64,000 nt of DNA, from contig JAPMOS010000003.1 of the NCBI GenBank assembly GCA_027972325.1, forward strand, positions 993,001 through 1,057,000, read 5' to 3'. Under the pieces are notes generated by a model. That model was given only the letters and a program-made list of their open reading frames with translations, had not been told where the DNA came from and searched no databases. This document shows, in pieces, positions 1-15,500 of the stretch (position 1 is its first letter; each line of letters starts with the position of its first letter). The stretch is from Paratrimastix pyriformis (lineage: Eukaryota; Preaxostyla; Paratrimastigidae). The position numbers were made by a program, and so were the translations under genes.

Positions 1-920
1 CAGGGCGGGGCTGACGAAGGGGGACCGGGCCAGGCCCGGGTTGCGGCTCAGGTCCAGCGAGACAAGCGTCTGGTTGCTGACCAGGGCCTGTGGACATGCT
101 CGAGGCGGGGCGGTGAGTGTGGGCGGTGGGCGGTGAGTGCGGGACACCGGACAGTGAGTGCGGGCGGTGGACGGTGAGTGCGGGCGGTGAGTGCGGGCAG
201 CGGGCGCTGCCGAGAGGGGCCGGTCCCGTCGCGGCTGTGGAAGGGACGGGTCGCGAGCCGGGGCGAGTGGCGGGGGGCGGCGAGAGGAGCCGACCTTGGC
301 GCACTTCTGGAGGACCATCGGCCCGAAGTCGCAGTCGGAGAGGTCCAGCACCCGCAGGCTCCCGTTGGTGGCGAGCGCCCCGGCTGCTCCGCCCAGCCCA
401 CAGTGCCGGGGTACGGATCAGTCCGACTGCGGATGAAGGCGGAAGTGCAGGCGGCTTGGACTGCGGACCGATGACGAGGCCCTCCGGGTCGCCCAGGTGG
501 GACCCGTGCAGATCGAGGGTGCGCAGGCACGTGTTCCGGTCGAGAACCCCGGCCAGAGCCTCTGAGGAACGATGGTCAGTGAGGGCTTCCCTTGAGAACC
601 GTAACAGACCGGCACACGGCTGGGTCCATAGGCTCGGATCTGCGAAGCGAGGGATAGTGTTGGTAAGCAGGCATGCGAAGATGATTTGAGAGACCAATGC
701 CCGTGATAATAAGGCGAGTCAGCGTGTGCATAACGCGCATTGAATCGAGCATTGCATTGAACTGCGGGGGCGTGAGAGGCATTACAGGGAATTGGACGGG
801 CGAGATGGTATAGGTCCCATCGGCTACCTCTACCGCCCCAGCCCGCTCGTAAAAAGACTGTATTGGAGCGACGCCAAGTTCTTTACATCGATTCACATAA
901 GTCTCCGCAGCATAGAGCAT
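1..920 (-). CDS. Leucine-rich repeat (ribonuclease-inhibitor type) protein, 3' part outside window
   Basis: The start ATG is at 918-920. The first exon begins MLYAAETYVNRCKELGV, a helical cap like those that open RNI-type LRR proteins. Later exons carry repeats: one at about 460-561 (TCLRTLDLHGSHLGD), one at about 290-385 (GSLRVLDLSDCDFGP), and one running off the left edge at 1-87 (NQTLVSLDLSRNPGL). Spacing of the L-x-x-L-x-L units fits the 28-29-residue RNI class, which usually serves as a protein-binding scaffold. The first intron probably starts near 690 and ends at 562. The intron at about 100-285 contains short G-rich tandem units (gtgagtgcgggcggtg-like). The C-terminus is missing, so length and specific family are unknown. 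No catalytic domain is visible. Confidence 0.75.
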
Positions 921-1036
921 GTGGAAACGGTGCCCACGTAAAGAAAGGGAAAATGACCGGCTCGCGGATAGCGATTCGCACCAATGGGGGAACACCGGTC
1001 GTCCCGGCAAGAGCGACGCGCGACAAACAAACATCA

Positions 1037-3466
1037 TCAAGGGCGATGCAAGTAGGATGCGAAGTTTGCCAAGAAGGCCGAAAAAGTCGCGTGCATCTCG
1101 GCATCCTCATCGAGCTTCCCCGTGGGGGCGGCGGCTGAGGGAACCCGAGCCGAGGAGACCGCGTAGAAGGACTCCTGGGCGCTCACCCAGGTTCCGATGG
1201 CTTCGGGGGTCCGAGGGCCGTCATACTTGGCCGGGGTGGCGGTGGAGCCGCCCTTGCGGAAGAACAGGACGGTGGGGAAGCCCTGCGGAGGAACAGCATG
1301 AAACCATGCCCCTGCCAATCGAACGGAACGGACCTTGATCCCGAAGCGCGCTTTGAGCTCCTTGTTCGCATCGCCAACCTCCGCCTTGGCAAAAATGACA
1401 TTCTCTGTGAGAAACGGACATTCGGCGGGCTTGAGTCGATCCCCAAGAGAAGAGAGGGCGACAGACGGGATTTGCGGAAGGCCTGCCCCACGCGGAGCAT
1501 CACCGGGTAGAGGGCCTTGCAGTGGCCGCACCAAGTCGCCTACGGAGAAGTCGGCGGTCAGGCGGAAGGGTGGCGGGCCGAGGGGACGGACGTAAAAATC
1601 GACGACCACGTTCCGCGAGCCGTTGACGACCCCGTCAAAGGTGGCGTCGGTGAGGGTCTGCAGGACAGCGGCGATGAAGGGAGATGGGACGGTGTGAGCA
1701 GTGTCCATGACCAGGGTCGTCCACGGGGTCGTGGTGGAGCCAGATCGCACGGGATCGTGGGGGGGCAGCAGACCATGAGGTCATAAGGGCGCGAGTCGGG
1801 GTGGACGTGGTCGAGGACCCAGTCGTGGAGGACCTTCTGGTTGCGCTTCCCATCGAAACTGCGTCATCGAAGCCCGCATCATTTCGGTGTGCGCGGGGAG
1901 CGAGAGCTCCATGGGAGCAACCACGCCGCCAAGAAAAAGCGAAGGGGGGTGGGGGGGGGTGGGGTCACGGACGTTGCGGCCTGCTTGGTGCTGCTTCGCT
2001 GGAAGGCCATCACGGTGGGGTACTGGTTGATGCCGAACTTCTTCTTCAGGTAGCCGTCCGTGCCCACCATCACCCGCACGAAGCGCACGTCGCGCACCCC
2101 CGTGACGTCCTGCACCTCGGCGCTGAGCTCGTTGAAGATCGGCGCGAAACCGCGGCATGGCTCGCACCTGCCGAACCACCGGCCACCCACCACCCACCAC
2201 CCGGGGAGGGAAAGATGAGGAGGGAATAGAACCCCACGGCAGGTCCAGGCGTGGCTCCATCGCAGGGCGGAGGGAGCCACAGCACCAACCAGGGCTGGGA
2301 GAAGGTGGCGACGACGGTGGGGGCCGTGTCGGCTCCCTCCTCGGGGTCGAGCAGCTCCAGGAAGTCGTCGGCGGCGAGTTCCTCGACGTGGCTCATGGCC
2401 GGCGCCCCGTGGGTGGTCTCGAAGATCCACTCGGCCACCGTCTCGGGGTCACGCACCCCGCTGAAGCGGAGGGTCCCGTTCGTGAAGCCGGCCGGGATCA
2501 TGACCAGCCAGGGGTACGCGGTGACGGCAAAGCGGGCCTTCAGGTCAGGGTTGGCATCTGCGATGTCAACCCAGGGTGGTGATGGGAGATTGCTCAGTTG
2601 GGAGCGGTGACGGCGGTGGCGCGATGGTGACGGTTGTGACGGTTGTGACGGTTGTGACGGTTGTGACGGTTGTGACGGTTGTGACGGTTGTGACGGTGGT
2701 GGCGGGGGTGGCGGTGGTGACGGTGGCGGTGGTGGCGGCGGTGACGATCGTTCAGACCTCCGTCGAGCCGAGCGAACACCAGGGAGGAGCTCAGATTGCC
2801 GAAGGCGGTCCCGGAATCCGCACTGGTGAACTGTATTGCAGCCTCCCGCAGAACGCTCTCGAAGGCCTTGCATGGAGCACAACTAAAACCGGCCAGTCAG
2901 CGAGCGAGGCTCGAAACAGTCGGGACAGACGAAGCAGCGCCGATGAGGAGAGCAACGGATTTTGTTCCATTCACAACAGTGGTGAGATTTGTTGCAGTAA
3001 GAAGAAGCAAAGGGTCTTCATAGGGCTTGCCCTTCCGGTTCAACACCCAATTCTTGAAGGCCTCGACATTTCTGGCGCCATTGAAGTTTCCAGAAGTCTC
3101 CGAAGAACCATGCGGGAGAAACTTGATTGTGGGAAAAGACTGCACTCCAAACATCCCGCCGAGGCCTCGTTCCTTGTCAGCGTCAATTTGCACAAATTGG
3201 ATGGAATGATCGGGAAATTGGGCAGAGAGCTCCTCTGCTACTTTGACAAATATCGGGTGAAATTCGGAGCAATGCGGGCACCAGGATGCGTAAAACAGAA
3301 TCACAGTGTCATTCACTCCACCACCCAGGTGTGTTTTCCAATTGGTATCATTCACATTCTGGACCGCAGGCGAGTCAGGGAAAGAAAATGAAGCCCGAGA
3401 GCCACCGTGAGGAGCTGCAAGCACAACTGTGGCCAAAAATACCAGAAAGCACGCGGGCAGCGCCAT
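1037..3466 (-). CDS. Protein disulfide isomerase-like protein with four thioredoxin-fold domains
   Basis: ATG at 3464-3466 opens a signal peptide (MALPACFLVFLATVVLAAP), so the product enters the ER. Four thioredoxin modules follow, each with its own CxxC: WCPHC in exon 1 (about 3270), SCAPC at the start of exon 2 (about 2870), WCEPC (about 2155) and WCGHC (about 1530), the canonical PDI site. Each CxxC except the first lies at or near an intron junction that must be spliced to restore it. This strongly supports the joins (for example CAG CCC TG|G TGC GAG). Cis-Pro loops such as VQSFPTIKF and INQYPTVMA are visible. About eight introns are inferred, with donors GTCTGT, GTCTGA, GTTGGT, GTCCGT and GTCTGC. 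The C-terminus reads SYLHRP with no KDEL-type signal, so ER retention is unclear. Stop TGA at 1037-1039. The role would be thiol-disulfide exchange during secretory protein folding. Confidence 0.88.
2626..2698. repeat. 9-bp tandem repeat (GGTTGTGAC)n
   Basis: About eight near-perfect copies lie inside the intron between the second and third segments of the PDI-like gene, flanked by degenerate GGTGGC units. The His/Asn-rich reading they give is intronic. Confidence 0.9.
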
Positions 3467-3659
3467 GCTTTTGCGAGAAGACGTGGACTGACACGATTCA
3501 TTTTCATGACCTGGCGGCTCTAATGACTGGACTTGCCGGCAAAATTCAATTGGACGAAAGCGCATCACCAGATCGAAGGTTGGGCGGGGACCGAGAAGAA
3601 TGAAGAGGACAGGAGAGGACAGGAGAAAGCGCGTTTTCATCTATTCTTCAGCTACATCA

Positions 3660-5148
3660 TCACAGGAACCCAGCCGCGCGTCGCGCGGCTCGGGAACGCC
3701 TCACCTCGAAGATGATCACGAGAACAAGGAGAAAAAGTTGTTGAGAGCCCGCGGCAAGAAAGCTGATCCATGTGAACACTCCGTTTTTCTCAATGACTGC
3801 AAGATAGAATAGAATCAAGAAAGAGCCCGGAGTGTTGAGGGCGAGCATGATGATGGAGAGGGATCCCTTGCTCTTCGACGGAAGTGAGTGGAAATGGTGT
3901 TCCTCGGTGACAGACCTTCAACCGCCACGTCTTCCAGATTTGCGGAGACCACTGTACAATGTTGCAAATGACAGAGAGAATTCCCATCACTTGAGCGTAT
4001 ACGATGATGGATGTCTCGCAGGGCCCACGTCCACCGATGAAAATCGAAGTTGGGACGACACAGAACAAGACGGGGCCAAGGAGCGCAAAAAGAAAGACCC
4101 AGAGAGATCCTCGGATCGGGAAGAGATATGGCTGCGCTTGAGACGAGGTTGTGTCCGGAAGGTGTTGTCCGGGGTGAAGAGCCGCCTCTTCTGGCGCTGT
4201 GGCGACAACTGCGGGAGCCGAAAGATGCTGTGGGCTGGAAGTTGTGTATTCAATGGCGCCGATACCACTGGCTTCTTCGTCCTCACCCGTTGATGCGAGG
4301 AGGGGTTCCGTGGATGGATCGGGGACTACGACACGCTTGAAGACGCCCCTTTCAATCGGAGATCCTGCTAACGATGGATCAGCGATTCTCCATCAAAACC
4401 CGGTCGCAGACTCGGAAGTGAGATTTCGACGAAAGGCATCTCCGGGGCCTCTTTCCGATTCAAAACAGTGACAATGCAGGAAGTGGAGGTGAGGTGGTTG
4501 GCGGAGAGGGAAGCTTGAAGAGGACCGGCATCGGCCGTTCCCGGAGCTTTCCGACGCTTGTGATCGAGCCAGTTGCAAACCAAATAAGAGATAAAAATGC
4601 CCGAGTAACTACATGTTGGGGGGGTGGATCAGTCAGTGTGAATCAACCGGCCACAAGAAACAGACCCCACAAAAAAGATTATGTTTTGATAAAAACCAAA
4701 AAGGCTGGGGCTGCAGCCAACAAATCCCACCTGCGCACACCCTCTGAATTGATACCATTTGAATACAAGCATATTTGCGAGAAGCGTTCCTGTTGCCAAC
4801 AACGCGAGTAACATCATCCAAATCGAGAGTCCCACGCCACTTCTTCGGCGGATCAGCTCGATAATTTGCGGTAAAATAGAAGCTACAGTGCCAACCATAA
4901 GAACAACCGCGAGGATGGTGCCGAAAACGGTTCCCGGAACAAGATAGGAACGAAAGTCTGTGGGATGGAGCGGATCACCCGGACGGCAGGAAGGGGTTTC
5001 CAATTTTGATTTTAGAAAAGAAATGTGTATGATGGCGAAGATTTGTGAGGCACTTCTGGTGCGGGGTTCGCATTTGTAAACTCCGGTCCGAAAAGAGACA
5101 GTATCTATTGACGGGGCAGTCCCAGCAAAATTCCCCCATTCGGCCACG
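3660..5148 (-). CDS. PQ-loop repeat membrane protein
   Basis: Two PQ-loop motifs are visible: SILPQIIELIRRRSGVGLS (about 4870) and QWSPQIWKTWRLKSKGSLS (about 3930, rebuilt across an intron with donor GTCTGT). About seven hydrophobic segments are spread over four exons. PQ-loop proteins are seven-helix carriers of lysosomes, ER or mitochondria that move amino acids or sugars. The spacing of the two repeats fits this family. Joins: FYQNIIFFVG to YSGIFISYLV at about 4665/4605, and TWRLK to SKGSLS at about 3920/3885. The first coding exon is not settled. No ATG lies in frame directly before FRSYLVPGTVFGTIL; candidate ATGs at 5071-5073 and near 5137-5148 would need a further splice. The gene is head-to-head with SERCA (ATG 5165), so the promoter is shared or overlapping. 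Stop TGA at 3660-3662. Substrate cannot be predicted. Confidence 0.8.
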
Positions 5149-5164
5149 TCATCAGAGAGCAAAT

Positions 5165-9857
<4,693 letters not shown>

Positions 9858-10206
9858 GCGCCCAGCGGCGACCTGACCACCGCCTCTCTCACCCCGGCGG
9901 GATCAGCCTTCCTCTTCCCAACCCCAATCTTCCTCATCCCATCCCAACCCAACCCAACCCCTCCGCGCGGCTTCTCCTTCTCACTGGGCGGGGGTTGCTA
10001 GCCACTCCCCACGCCCGGCCGGAGGGGTCGCGCGGATGGTTCCGGCTCGTCTCCTCCCTTCCTGCGCTTGTTCTCTCCTTTTTATGAGAACCATTTTTTG
10101 TTGTTGTCGTTGTTTTCGTCCACGCTTGGAAGCCCCCAAGCAGAAAGAAATGGCAAATCTTCAACCAGTATTCACATGCTCGGCAAAAACAAAAAGCACC
10201 CGGTGG
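9858..10206. other. Convergent 3' intergenic region
   Basis: This stretch lies between the SERCA stop and the stop of the minus-strand gene at 10207. It presumably holds both 3' UTRs. A short CCAAC/CCCAA run occurs at about 9935-9960, and composition becomes AT-richer after 10080. No gene was seen. Confidence 0.6.
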
Positions 10207-10694
10207 TCAAATATTCAGGAAAGTGCCGGTCGCCTCTCCACACTTTTGAACCTGTTTCATGGCAACGATGGCCGCCCGGAGAGACTCGGCCGCATCAGAC
10301 ATCATCGAATAGGCAGAGAGTTGCGACGAGCCGGATCCAAGCACAACACGTTCAACAGTGGAGTAAGCATGTTGCCGCTGTTGGTCGTAGCAAGTACAAA
10401 GCTCCTGGAGGTTCAGACCAAAGAAATAGAACAAGACCGGCAGGAAACTCCGGGTCAGACCTTGTATTTATCTTTGAGCTGCCGATATAGTGGAGAGTCT
10501 GATATTTTCAAATCGTTTCCGGGTTCGGCAGTAGCCCCTGTCGGCGGGGGGAGAGAGCCTGTTTGTGGTTCGGTGATGGGTTCCTCCTCGTCGTCCTCGC
10601 CTAGTGTCATTCCTGAAACAGGGAACGTCACTGGGGGAACTGTTGGGGGCATCTCCTCGGGCCCCTCGTCTGCTTCGCCGGCTTCGACACTCAT
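10207..10694 (-). CDS. Short unrecognised two-exon protein
   Basis: ATG at 10692-10694 gives an acidic, Pro-rich start (MSVEAGEADEGPEE). Exon 1 ends YRQLKDKYK at 10461. A 56-bp intron (10405-10460, donor GTCTGA, acceptor CTCCAG) leads to exon 2, ELCTCYDQQRQHAYSTVERV, ending TFLNI and a stop at 10207-10209. The product is about 144 residues. Its second half looks helical and amphipathic, perhaps a coiled coil. No signal peptide, membrane helix or known motif is seen. The intron uses the same unusual donor as its neighbours and restores one continuous helix (KDKYKELCTCYDQQR), which supports a real gene. It is head-to-head with the RING-CH gene (97 bp between the two start codons). Function unknown. 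Confidence 0.65.
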
Positions 10695-10788
10695 CGCGAA
10701 AAAGATGAAGAACCGAGTCTTAAGAACCTATTGGAGGACGAAACTGAGCGCCGTCCTCGGCTGGCAAAATTGTTCCTAGCTCCCGAAC

Positions 10789-11935
10789 ATGGCCACCCCC
10801 ACACATGTTGAAGATTTGCCTCAACAGACATCTTCTGAGAAGCCTGAATGTCGAATTTGCCACGAAGCCGATAGCCCGGAAAATGTCCGCATCATCTCAC
10901 TTTCGCTCCAACTTCTTCCTGCTGCTCAGATGATTGATCCATGCGCATGCTCAGGGTCGATCAAGTGGGTCCACCGAAAATGCTTGGACGAATGGAGGGT
11001 GGCGGCACCCGATCCCAAAGCCTTTTTTGAATGTACGACCTGCCACACGAAATACGATTTGATGGTCAATACGCACTCGAATAGAATGTCTGTTCGCCCT
11101 ATCACCCTGCCTTTCGCACACCACTTCTTCAAAGGCGGATTTTTTTGGTGATCATATTAACTCTCACCCGCGACTACACACTCGGTTTGGGCGGAATTTT
11201 TCTGGCAAGCTGGGCTCTGGGGAAAGTTGTATCGTGGTCAGATACGATTCGGTTCACATTCACACACTTTTTGATGGGTGTCACCGATCAAGGTCTCGAG
11301 CTTCTCATTCCGCCAGCAGGTTGAATGGTTCTGGTTGCAGACTATGTGCCACCCTTCTGGTGGCGGAACCTATTTGGGTTTTTAGTGACGATGTCGATCC
11401 TGGGGGTCATCTTGACCATTTGGGGAGTGGTCCGCATGGTGGCCGACCTGTTCAACCGCGGGCAAGGTCTTGGGCGCTGGCACTCTCGTTTGCGCATTTC
11501 CTCCTTCGCTCTCCCCAGACGGCTATTACGGTATGTGGGACGAATGCTGCTGCCGTGATCCGTACTGCTGCTTCTACAGTCTGTGGGGATGGAGGCCGCG
11601 CCCCGGGGTTCTCAAATCCTCCTCCCTCCCTCCCTCTTCCCCCAGCCATGAACATGCAGGCCGACTGCCTGCATGGGATCGGCGATTGCAACGGACAGAC
11701 CATGCTGGCTCTCCTGAGTCTGCCCACCGTTTTCCAAGGGCCACCTCACGTCACCTTCACCTTTGCCCCCGCCCCCGCAGTCATTTTCGCCCTGATCGGC
11801 ATCCTCCTCGTCCTGACGGCCGGCATCGTGCACACGGTGGCCCTCATCCGGCGGCACGTGTCCAAGGTCAAGCGGCGCTCGGAGGTGCTCCAGTACGCGG
11901 TGGTCAGCCGCAGCAACGCCCTCCACGTCGTCTAG
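10789..11935 (+). CDS. MARCH-type RING-CH E3 ubiquitin ligase with transmembrane segments
   Basis: MARCH proteins ubiquitylate membrane proteins. ATG is at 10789. The RING-CH (C4HC3) is near the N-terminus: CRICHEADSPEN, then (after an intron, donor GTCCGC at about 10884, acceptor at about 10928) DPCACSGSIKWVHRKCLDEW and CTTCHTKYD. At least three hydrophobic segments follow: IFLVIILTLTRDYTLGLGG, LFGFLVTMSILGVILTIWGV and IIFALIGILLVLTAGIVHTV. Between the second and third is a Cys-dense loop (WDECCCRDPYCCFY). Six introns are inferred, with donors GTCCGC, GTCTGT, GTCTCG, GTCTTG, GTCTGT and GTCTGC; every join keeps frame. Stop TAG at 11933-11935. Substrates and organelle are unknown. The C-terminal tail is short and basic (RRHVSKVKRRSEVLQ). 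Confidence 0.88.
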
Positions 11936-12508
11936 GGGGCCCCCTGGAGGCGTGCACCGCCCCGTGCCTCTCTCTCCCCCCCCCCCCCCCCCTGACCGGG
12001 CAGCTTCCCAGCGGTTTTCGCAGAGGATGACGCAAATGTGCTCCCATGTGAATCATGTGACATCCTTCTGGTATATAGCGCGGATAAGGCGGAAGGGCCC
12101 AACCCTCCTTCCCTCCTTCATCGGCTCTCCCACCACACCCTCCTCCTCTCCGGACCGCATTGGGCGAAGCCTTCTGTTTGCTCGTCCAGCGGCACAGGAC
12201 GGAACCGGAACCGGAAATAAGTGAGGGCGAGGGTGGGGAAGAGGATCGGGCGACCATGAGAGAGGAGGGGGGGTGGGGGGGTTGGGGGGGATGAAGAGGC
12301 GCAGCCAACGGGGCCGGACGCCCGCCAACAAACCGGAAAAGAGGCGCCGCGCCCGGCCCGGCCCGGCCCGGCCCGGCCCGGCCCGGCCCGGCCCGGGGAC
12401 GGTGGGAGAGAGGTCCCGGCCCCCGCGGGGGGAGTGGGATGGGGTGCCGGGGTGATGATTGCGGGGTGATGGTCGGGAGGTTGGGGTGGCGGTCGTGATG
12501 AAGGCGGC
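11936..12508. other. Convergent 3' intergenic region with GCCCG repeat
   Basis: This separates the RING-CH and kinesin stops. It holds a C-run at about 11977-11992, an AT-richer stretch at about 12000-12230 and a (GCCCG)n array at about 12352-12397. No coding potential was seen beyond GC-driven open frames. Confidence 0.6.
12352..12397. repeat. (GCCCG)n pentamer array
   Basis: About nine perfect 5-bp copies, located between genes rather than in an intron. Confidence 0.9.
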
Positions 12509-15500
12509 CTACCGGGGGGTGCCGGTCCTGCTGGGGGCGGCCGATCGGCGGGCCCCGGGGGCCGGGGTCCCCGTGGGGGTGGGCGTGGGGGTTGGGCTGG
12601 GGCTGGGCGTGTGACGGGGGCCGTTGCCGGGGGCCGCCGAGACGTGCTGGACGGCCTGGCCAAGCTCCACTGCCCGGGCGCGGGCCCCGAAGCGCAGCGA
12701 GCCCACCGTCTCGGAGACGTCCGCCTCGGCGGGGCTGATGTTGACAAACATCAACGTCTTCGAGTCGTTCCCTGGGCGGCAGCAGCAACGCATCAACCGG
12801 TCATCATCGTCATCATCAACAGCAACATCCAACCACCCACCGCGCGGCCCGGGGAGGACAGGGAGGAAGGCGTGAGCAGATCGCAGCAGGGACGATGCGG
12901 GTGTTGCCCATCGGAAGCCTGGGGGGAGAGCGGGGGGGCGCTGTGGGGGGAGGCGAGAGGAGAGGCGGCGGACCGAGGGAGTCCGAGAGGACGCTGGTGA
13001 GCTTGCAGTTGCGGTAGGGGATGTGGGAGCTCTTCTGGCCGAGGGCCTGCATGACCGTGTTCAGGTCGGACAGCGACTTGTTGATGAACTTCACTTCCAC
13101 CAGCCGCTCCCCCTCCGCCTGCACGGCCCCCCGGGGGCGAGCGGCCCAAACGGGGAACAAGCGACGTGACGAGGCGGCCATGAGGACACGAAAAGGTGGG
13201 AAAAAGGGGAATCCAAGCGAGCTCGCGGAGAAGTGAGGCGAGAGGAGGAGATGAGGCGCCCCGCGAAACCGAGTGAAACCCAGCCGAAGACGAGATGTGA
13301 TTGGACGGGACGGGAGGGGGTGGGACGGGACGGGACGGGATGGGACGGGACGGGACGGGACGGGAATGAGAAGCGGCGGCGCCCGATGGGGAACCGGACG
13401 GCTCCACCCCCGACGACACCCCTCCCGCCCTCGAGGGGCGCCCGGCCCCGGACTCAGCAATGCGCTCGGAGTGATGGGCTGATGGGCTGATGGGCTGATG
13501 GGCTGATGGGCTGATGGCGGGGCTGGAGGGGCGGGGCTGCAGGGGCGGAGGGGCGGACCCCCGACTCGGCGATGCGCTCGGAGCCGGCCAGGTCGACCAG
13601 GTAGAGCTTGCCCGTCGAGCATGCGTGGGTGATGAGGTTCTCCTGCTTGACGCTCACGGACAGGATCCTGCCGGGCCGAGAGGGCCGAGCGGGGCGAGGG
13701 CGAGGAGGAGGCAAGATGAGGCCATCGGCATTGGAATCGGCGGATGACGGGACAGGACGTGGCACGTCCTGAGGTGGGCAGGGGGGCAGGGGGGCAGGGG
13801 GGCAGGGGGGCAGGGGGGCAGGGGGCAGGGGGCAGGGGGCAGGGTGGGCGTGGGGGGGGTGCGGACGAGAGGAGCGGGACGAGTTGCGGTTCTTGAGGGT
13901 GCTTGCCATGCTCTTGTTGGACATGCCGTACTGCATGATCTCCATGACCTGCTCCCGGGTGGCCGCCTGGCAGACGGTCAGCCCGTTGAAGGAGCCCGTC
14001 ACCATGCTGAACTGCAGCCTGCAGCGACCGGTGCGGCCACCGGAGGGGCAGAGGGGCAGCAGGATGGGCGAGGGCGGAGGGGCGGTGACGAGTGAGCGGG
14101 CGGGCGGATGGGTGGATGGACATGCAGGGGGTGAGCGGGTGGATGGACATGCAGGGGGTGAGCGGGTGGATGGGCATGCAGGGGGTGAGCGGGTGGATGG
14201 GCATGCAGGGGGTGAGCGGGTGGATGGGCATGCAGGGGGTGAGCGGGTGGATGGGCATGCAGGGGGGTGAGCGGGTGGATGGGCATGCAGGGGGTGAGCG
14301 GGTGGATGGGCATGCAGGGGGGCGGGCGGACTTCTCGCCGGTTGGGTTGAGCAGGTCGAAGATGTTGTCCCGGTAGATCTCCAGCATGGACACCTGCACA
14401 CAGGATCGGGATGGATGGATGCAGCGAATGAATGAATGGTTGGGCAGGGACGGGAGATCTCCAGCATGGACACCTGCACACAGGATCGGGATGGATGGAT
14501 GCAACGAATGAATGGACAAATGGATGGGCGAATGAATGGTTGCCAGGGACGGGAGATCTCCGGCATGGACACCTGCGCGCGCGCGCACACACACACACCC
14601 AGGCCCCGGCGCCGATGGTGGATCAAAGGATATGGATGGATGGATGAATTGCTGAATGCGGCAGGGACGGTCGCGGGGCGATGGTGGCTGGGGGCGATGG
14701 TGGCTGGGGGCGATGGTGACGGGGGGCGATGGTGACGGGGGGCGATGGTGACGGGGGTGGCGGCAGCGGCGGGGACCTCGATGACGGCGCTGTATGTGTC
14801 CCTGCGCTGGTCGATGAGGGTGAACAGCTCGGCCAGGGTGCGCGGATCCACGCCGGGCTTCTCGGCCGAGCCTTCCTGCACACCCCCACAGCCACAGCCA
14901 CAGCCACAGCCACAGCCACAGCCACCCGGCAGAGCGCCACTCAATCAGCATCGGATCGGATCGGATCGGATCGGGGGCGGGGATGGGGGGCCGGGGCGGG
15001 ACGGGCCATGGTGAATGTCTTGCCGGCGCCCGTCTGGCCGTAAGCGAAGATGCACACGTTGTACCCGTCCAGGATCGACGTGGCCAGGTCCTTCACCTGC
15101 GGCCAGCAAGGGGGCGGGTGGTGGCGGCAGTGGCGATGGTGAGAAGGGGGCGGCGAGGGGCGAGGCGAGGCGGGGCATGACGATGTGGGGAGAGCAGGCC
15201 GCGGGGGGATGCGCCGCGGGGGGCACGACACGAGGGCGGGCGGGGGCGGACCTCGTCGAAGATCTGCTCCTGGGCCGTGGCCGGCCCGAAGACCTTCTCG
15301 AACTCGAAGGTGAGCTTGTCCCGCCCGCTGCCCACAGTCACCGTGGAGGCCTCCTGCAGGGCCCACACAATCACGCAGGCCCCCCCCGGCCCAAGTCGCC
15401 AATCCGGGTGAGCCGTGGGGGGAAGGGAGGAGGGAAGTGGCCCGGGCATGGGGGCATGGGGAACGTGAAGGCATGGGGGGCATGAGGGCATGGGGGGCAT

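Noticed and set aside
1100-1165. Possible 25-nt intron near the 3' end of the PDI-like gene (GTCTCC to CCCTCAG)
   Set aside because: Much shorter than the other introns seen. Reading through keeps the frame, so it was left as coding.
14095-14322. Regular 27-bp repeats resembling a CRISPR array
   Set aside because: The units abut without unique spacers, lie inside a spliced eukaryotic intron and have no cas genes nearby.
12816-14951. A minus-strand open frame of about 710 codons through the kinesin motor region
   Set aside because: It reads straight through introns full of repeats (ACMPIHPLTP units) and joins motor pieces in mixed frames. GC-rich DNA has few stops, so such frames are expected by chance.
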